In this document: positions 61,890 to 64,000 of the stretch, one piece after another | Layout: each line of letters begins with the position of its first letter | Numbering within the stretch: the stretch's first letter is position 1 | Assembly (NCBI GenBank): GCA_004794785.1 | Contig: SJOL01006423.1 | Coordinates: 298,909 to 362,908 of the forward strand | Source: Opisthorchis felineus | Taxonomy: Eukaryota; Platyhelminthes; Trematoda; Opisthorchiida; Opisthorchiidae | Reading direction: 5' to 3' | DNA: 64,000 nt | The notes under the pieces: generated by a model | What the model saw: the letters and a program-made list of their open reading frames with translations, nothing else | Database searches by the model: none | What the model was told of the DNA's origin: nothing | Made by a program: the position numbers and the translations under genes

Positions 61890-62706
61890 CGTGACCGCCG
61901 GTGCACTGTTCAGTGCGGCGAAAATACTTTACAAACCAGAGTCCGGTGGTGCTCGGACGGCACCTGATGTTGGCGGCTGACAGGTGTATCCCTCCCAGTG
62001 CTCTTGGGCTGACGTTTCCGGGTAGATTCCCGGAAAGAAATCGCACTTCCTCCCACTGTCTTGTGAGTCAGGCTTCTAATTCAAAAGCCCGAGGTGCGGT
62101 GCCTCAACCAAACCTCCTTCCTCTGCCTGGGCAACCGGAAAGTAAAATGTGTCCACGCAACTTAGGAGCAACGACTAGTCTGCTTAGTTTGTCAGCTCTA
62201 ACTATTATTACTACACATGCCATTACAACCATGTGCGTTCATAGTTCCATAAATTCAGAGATTCGTAGCCCTAGAAACATAAAAACCAGACAAGCTGCGC
62301 TAACACCAGGGTATCTGTTAAACGTAGTAGTGTTTAATGTCTGTACTCTTTACCAGATGGGTCAACGGATCTTTCACGCTCACACCCTTTCCTCCTTAAA
62401 AATCAACATATGTTGTCTCTAAACCATGAACAGAGGACCCTACTATTGGAATGCATTCGAACGCGCTTCAGAAGCTATTCCGTCTATTCAGGATTTATCT
62501 TCGGGCGACAGATGATCCAGAAGCGACTCGCCATGGTCTCAGTGGATTTGAGTATCGCGCTGAGTGCAACAGCCGAAGACTCCCTGCTTGACTGGATTCC
62601 TTTGAACAGCCCATTGGCCGGGTCCACCAGAATCCGCAACCGAGGAAACCCAAACCTGAAATCTGTTCGTTATCTCTGTCTACCCCCAAACAAACCATGG
62701 CAGTGA
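61890..62706 (+). mobile_element. Non-LTR retrotransposon fragment, 5' region and endonuclease start
   Basis: Frames read TSLLSLSALTIITTHAITTM in the 5' part, then LNVVVFNVCTLYQMGQRIF and the KINICCL end. After a frame break come VSVDLSIALSATAEDSLLDW and IPLNSPLAGSTRIRN. These fit the AFNVRTL..GVALS..LLDWIPVNSRL endonuclease start of RTE/CR1-type elements. Opposite strand to the copy at 53729 and stops before the catalytic half. Confidence 0.7.
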
Positions 62707-63154
62707 TACCGTCACGAGGAGCCTGGACCTTGCCGTGGTTTGACAGTTTGTGCCTCCGTGAGCAATTGAGCCATACTGAGTAGTGTCCATGCGGTATTCG
62801 GAGTCACACACCAGGTTGATCAACGGTTAGAGGTCTGACCAAAACATTCTCCTTGGTCCCCAGGCTGGGGATTGTAACATGTGTGGCAGCATGGTCCAAG
62901 AAATGGCAATGCACTTGCACTTTTCACCAAACATCGCTATCTGTCGGTCAGGCTTTCAAGCCGAAGGCTTTGGTCGAGGACATTGATCGTCCCCCTGTCT
63001 AGGTCTGGGAGCCCTGGCAGTATACCAGCTCACGGACAGTGATGACACAAGTAACAATGCTCGCATGCCACATCGGTCGTCGCGAGGTATCACCTGGACA
63101 CCTTATTTGCCGCATACGGCACGGCGGGTAAGCGAAAACAAGCTACTAATGACG

Positions 63155-63345
63155 AGGGGCGAGATGGCTAAAGTGGTCAGAGCGCGAATTTACTGATCGG
63201 AAGGTCCGTGGTTCGAACCCGCCCTCTATCTGTCTACCTCCCGTGTCTAGCCTTGGCAACCTGGCAATATCACAGCTCTCGTGCTTCCTTCTGGTGGCAT
63301 GGCAGTTAAGCACCGGAGGGTGCTACAGCTGAACGTTACACTGAC
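63155..63345 (+). repeat. tRNA-derived SINE family 1
   Basis: ggggcgagatggctaaagtg A-box region, ttactgatcggaaggtccgt, B box ggttcgaaccc, then ggcaacctggcaatatcaca, cttccttctggtggcatggc and ctacagctgaac. Confidence 0.85.
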
Positions 63346-63626
63346 GCCTCTCCTTACACTTTTAAGCATTACCTATTCAGCCCTACCCCACCACAATTTG
63401 AATACTGTCTCCGCAGGTCCCAATACTTTGTTCGCAATGCATTACACTTAGCCGCAGCTCCTGTGCGTCCGACTTCAGTAACAGCCCTAAACGCCAGCCA
63501 ATAGAGTGAGTTACAAGGTCGGTCGAGCTGACTGACGTCAGAGTTGTTCCTAAAAGTAGGCCGAATCACTGTTGCCTTTCGGTTACATATTTTTGTTGGT
63601 TAGTGTGAGTGACTGAGAGTTCCACA

Positions 63627-63970
63627 AATGCCACCATCATCGCCATCTTCATCATCAGTTGTAAAAACAGCGTATTTACCGTACAGTGGTTATAGCTGTC
63701 AGTTTCGTACGTCGCTGATTTGGAGAGGTGGCATAGATAACTACGCATTGGAGGCCGTAGCTGATATAATTGATGCGTCAGTATAAGGTTGTCAGTGGAC
63801 TATTTGTTCAGGAGATCGAGAGAGGAAACTGGGCATTGAAGGCAACGGCTTGGATGTATGCGCTCCACTGAGCTTCCGACTAGACAATGTCAGTCGATGA
63901 ATCTAACCAATGATGTGTCTCGTTTCGCGGACCCCTTTCGGAGAGAAGCCAATGAGCAGAGCAGCTGAGT
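63627..63970. repeat. Dispersed repeat A, copy 3
   Basis: The first 240 bp nearly identical to 53490-53727. The rest (atgatgtgtctcgtttcgcg onward) parallels 3415-3480 (ctgatgtgtcccgtctcggg), showing the family is longer than the 53 kb copy. Confidence 0.75.
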
Positions 63971-64000
63971 TTGGTGATAACCGCCTTCACACCTCGCTGT

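Larger units (their letters stand above)
60259..64000. other. Repeat-rich region upstream of RTF2
   Basis: 3.7 kb containing a (TA)n tract, two SINEs, a plus-strand retrotransposon 5' fragment and dispersed repeat A. No host gene seen. The RTF2 promoter should lie at its left end, but I could not define elements. Confidence 0.4.

Overview
The window looks like nuclear DNA of an invertebrate animal, most likely a digenean trematode (fluke). The evidence is two intron-rich genes with animal-type products, many tRNA-derived SINE copies, pieces of a non-LTR retrotransposon endonuclease, and a mix of very short (34-48 nt) and kilobase-sized introns. Base composition is not strongly AT-rich, which argues against a schistosome. 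No bacterial operons, rRNA, intact tRNA gene or CRISPR array is present. Most long open frames shown by simple translation are exon fragments or chance frames.

Positions 1 to about 50,013 (+ strand) are almost filled by one giant gene, an orthologue of VPS13B (COH1), a bridge-like lipid-transfer protein. I rebuilt it as more than 50 coding blocks by joining GT-AG sites and checking reading phase at each junction. The N-terminal chorein start lies upstream of the window or was not found. The first block I recognise is at 2314, and the stop codon is at 50011-50013. Blocks with consistent phase add up to more than 4,000 codons, close to the size of human VPS13B. The C-terminal part (44.6-50.0 kb) is the most clearly recognisable. 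A few junctions do not agree in phase and are listed as gaps.

50.0-57.2 kb is intergenic DNA with a SINE, a dispersed repeat and an antisense retrotransposon endonuclease fragment. 57,160-60,258 (- strand) is a complete four-exon gene for RTF2 (replication termination factor 2), convergent with VPS13B. 60.3-64.0 kb holds two SINEs, a (TA)n microsatellite, a second retrotransposon 5' fragment and another copy of the dispersed repeat.

The most interesting features are a set of ultra-short introns in both genes and a family of foldback (hairpin) elements in VPS13B introns. There are also two tRNA-like SINE families, and a junction marked by a single N where two unrelated repeats meet. VPS13B and RTF2 are not known to act in one pathway; their adjacency is simply layout.
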